Shown here: one piece after another, positions 39,395 to 39,491 of the stretch
Position numbering within the stretch: position 1 is the stretch's first letter
How the letters are laid out: each line of letters begins with the position of its first letter
From: Actinomycetes bacterium
Lineage (GTDB): Bacteria > Actinomycetota > Acidimicrobiia > Acidimicrobiales > RAAP-2
Assembly: GCA_021798955.1 (NCBI GenBank)
Contig: JAJZBK010000022.1
Span: forward strand, 1 to 39,491
DNA: 39,491 bases
Direction: 5' to 3'
Notes under the pieces: generated by a model
The model's database searches: none
The model's input: only the letters and a program-made list of their open reading frames with translations
What the model was told of the DNA's origin: nothing
Program-made: the position numbers and the translations under genes

Positions 39395-39491
39395 TCAGGC
39401 CGCCTTTTTGATCGGTGGATAGCGGGTCTTTGGAGGTTTTCGGGTGCCCTTGGGGCGACCTGGTCCCGGCGTCCGGGATTTCGGCGGACTG
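39395..39491 (-). mobile_element. C-terminal end of a transposase (partial)
   Basis: The minus strand from the window edge reads RTPGPGRPKGTRKPPKTRYP then PIKKAA before TGA at 39397-39395. The P-G-P-G-R-P-K-G tail followed by Lys/Arg/Pro-rich residues is typical of the C-terminus of some actinobacterial DDE transposases. The rest lies outside the window, so the family and completeness are unknown. Confidence 0.55.

Overview
The window is about 39.5 kb of very GC-rich DNA with strong G/C preference at third codon positions, frequent GTG starts, many 1-4 nt ATGA/GTGA gene overlaps, an F420-type luciferase-like oxidoreductase and a PPOX-type flavin/F420 protein. This is an actinobacterial chromosome. 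The mixture of metal and redox genes would fit an acidimicrobial lineage, but that placement is a guess. No rRNA, tRNA, CRISPR array or prophage was seen.

Layout. 0-2.4 kb: end of an MFS transporter, an ArsR regulator, a PiT phosphate transporter and its DUF47/PhoU-like partner. 2.4-5 kb: mercuric reductase merA (minus strand) with a dyad-containing promoter, and a CmtR-like ArsR regulator behind a 20-codon leader ORF and a perfect palindrome. 5-7.7 kb: a YbhN/LPG-synthase-type membrane protein, an ECF sigma fragment, and a PadR regulator translationally coupled to a Cys/Gly/His-rich small protein. 7.9-9.9 kb: a YggU/DUF167 protein and a divergent isocitrate/isopropylmalate dehydrogenase-like gene bracketed by two tandem repeats. 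10-18.6 kb: a minus-strand operon (I-B-C-E-F-G order) for a hydrogenase-4/complex-I-like membrane complex, followed by a malic enzyme. 18.6-19.9 kb: a divergent cluster of a 36-aa ORF, a 47-aa zinc-ribbon protein and an unknown 165-aa protein, then an Rv0081-like ArsR regulator.

20-22.3 kb: a tightly overlapping operon of class II aldolase, carboxymuconolactone-decarboxylase-like protein, methyltransferase and MarR regulator. 22.4-24.3 kb: an ECF sigma factor fused to a zinc-finger domain, a DUF2892 membrane protein and an arsenic-type ArsR. 24.2-25.1 kb holds no convincing gene. 25-32.6 kb: an acidic protein, an MFS transporter, Hsp20, a P-type H+-ATPase, a decayed TnpB and a TDT/TehA-type transporter, with DosR-like boxes upstream of the last two intact genes. 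32.8-39.5 kb: a DEAD-box helicase, an AhpD-like protein, a small membrane protein, an LLM oxidoreductase, a PAP2 phosphatase, an atypical Nramp transporter, a PPOX protein and the C-terminus of a transposase at the window edge.

The most interesting unit is the complex at 11.4-18.6 kb. It has antiporter-like membrane subunits and an N2-type Fe-S subunit, but the large subunit has lost all four cysteines that bind the Ni-Fe centre. It therefore belongs with the function-unknown energy-converting-hydrogenase-related (Ehr) complexes rather than true hydrogenases. Its first gene starts 8 bp from a divergent small-protein cluster inside a symmetric regulatory dyad, and a motif there recurs upstream of the neighbouring ArsR gene. 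A second theme is the number of near-perfect short tandem repeats (10, 15, 24, 25, 33 and 54 bp periods) placed at gene starts or ends.
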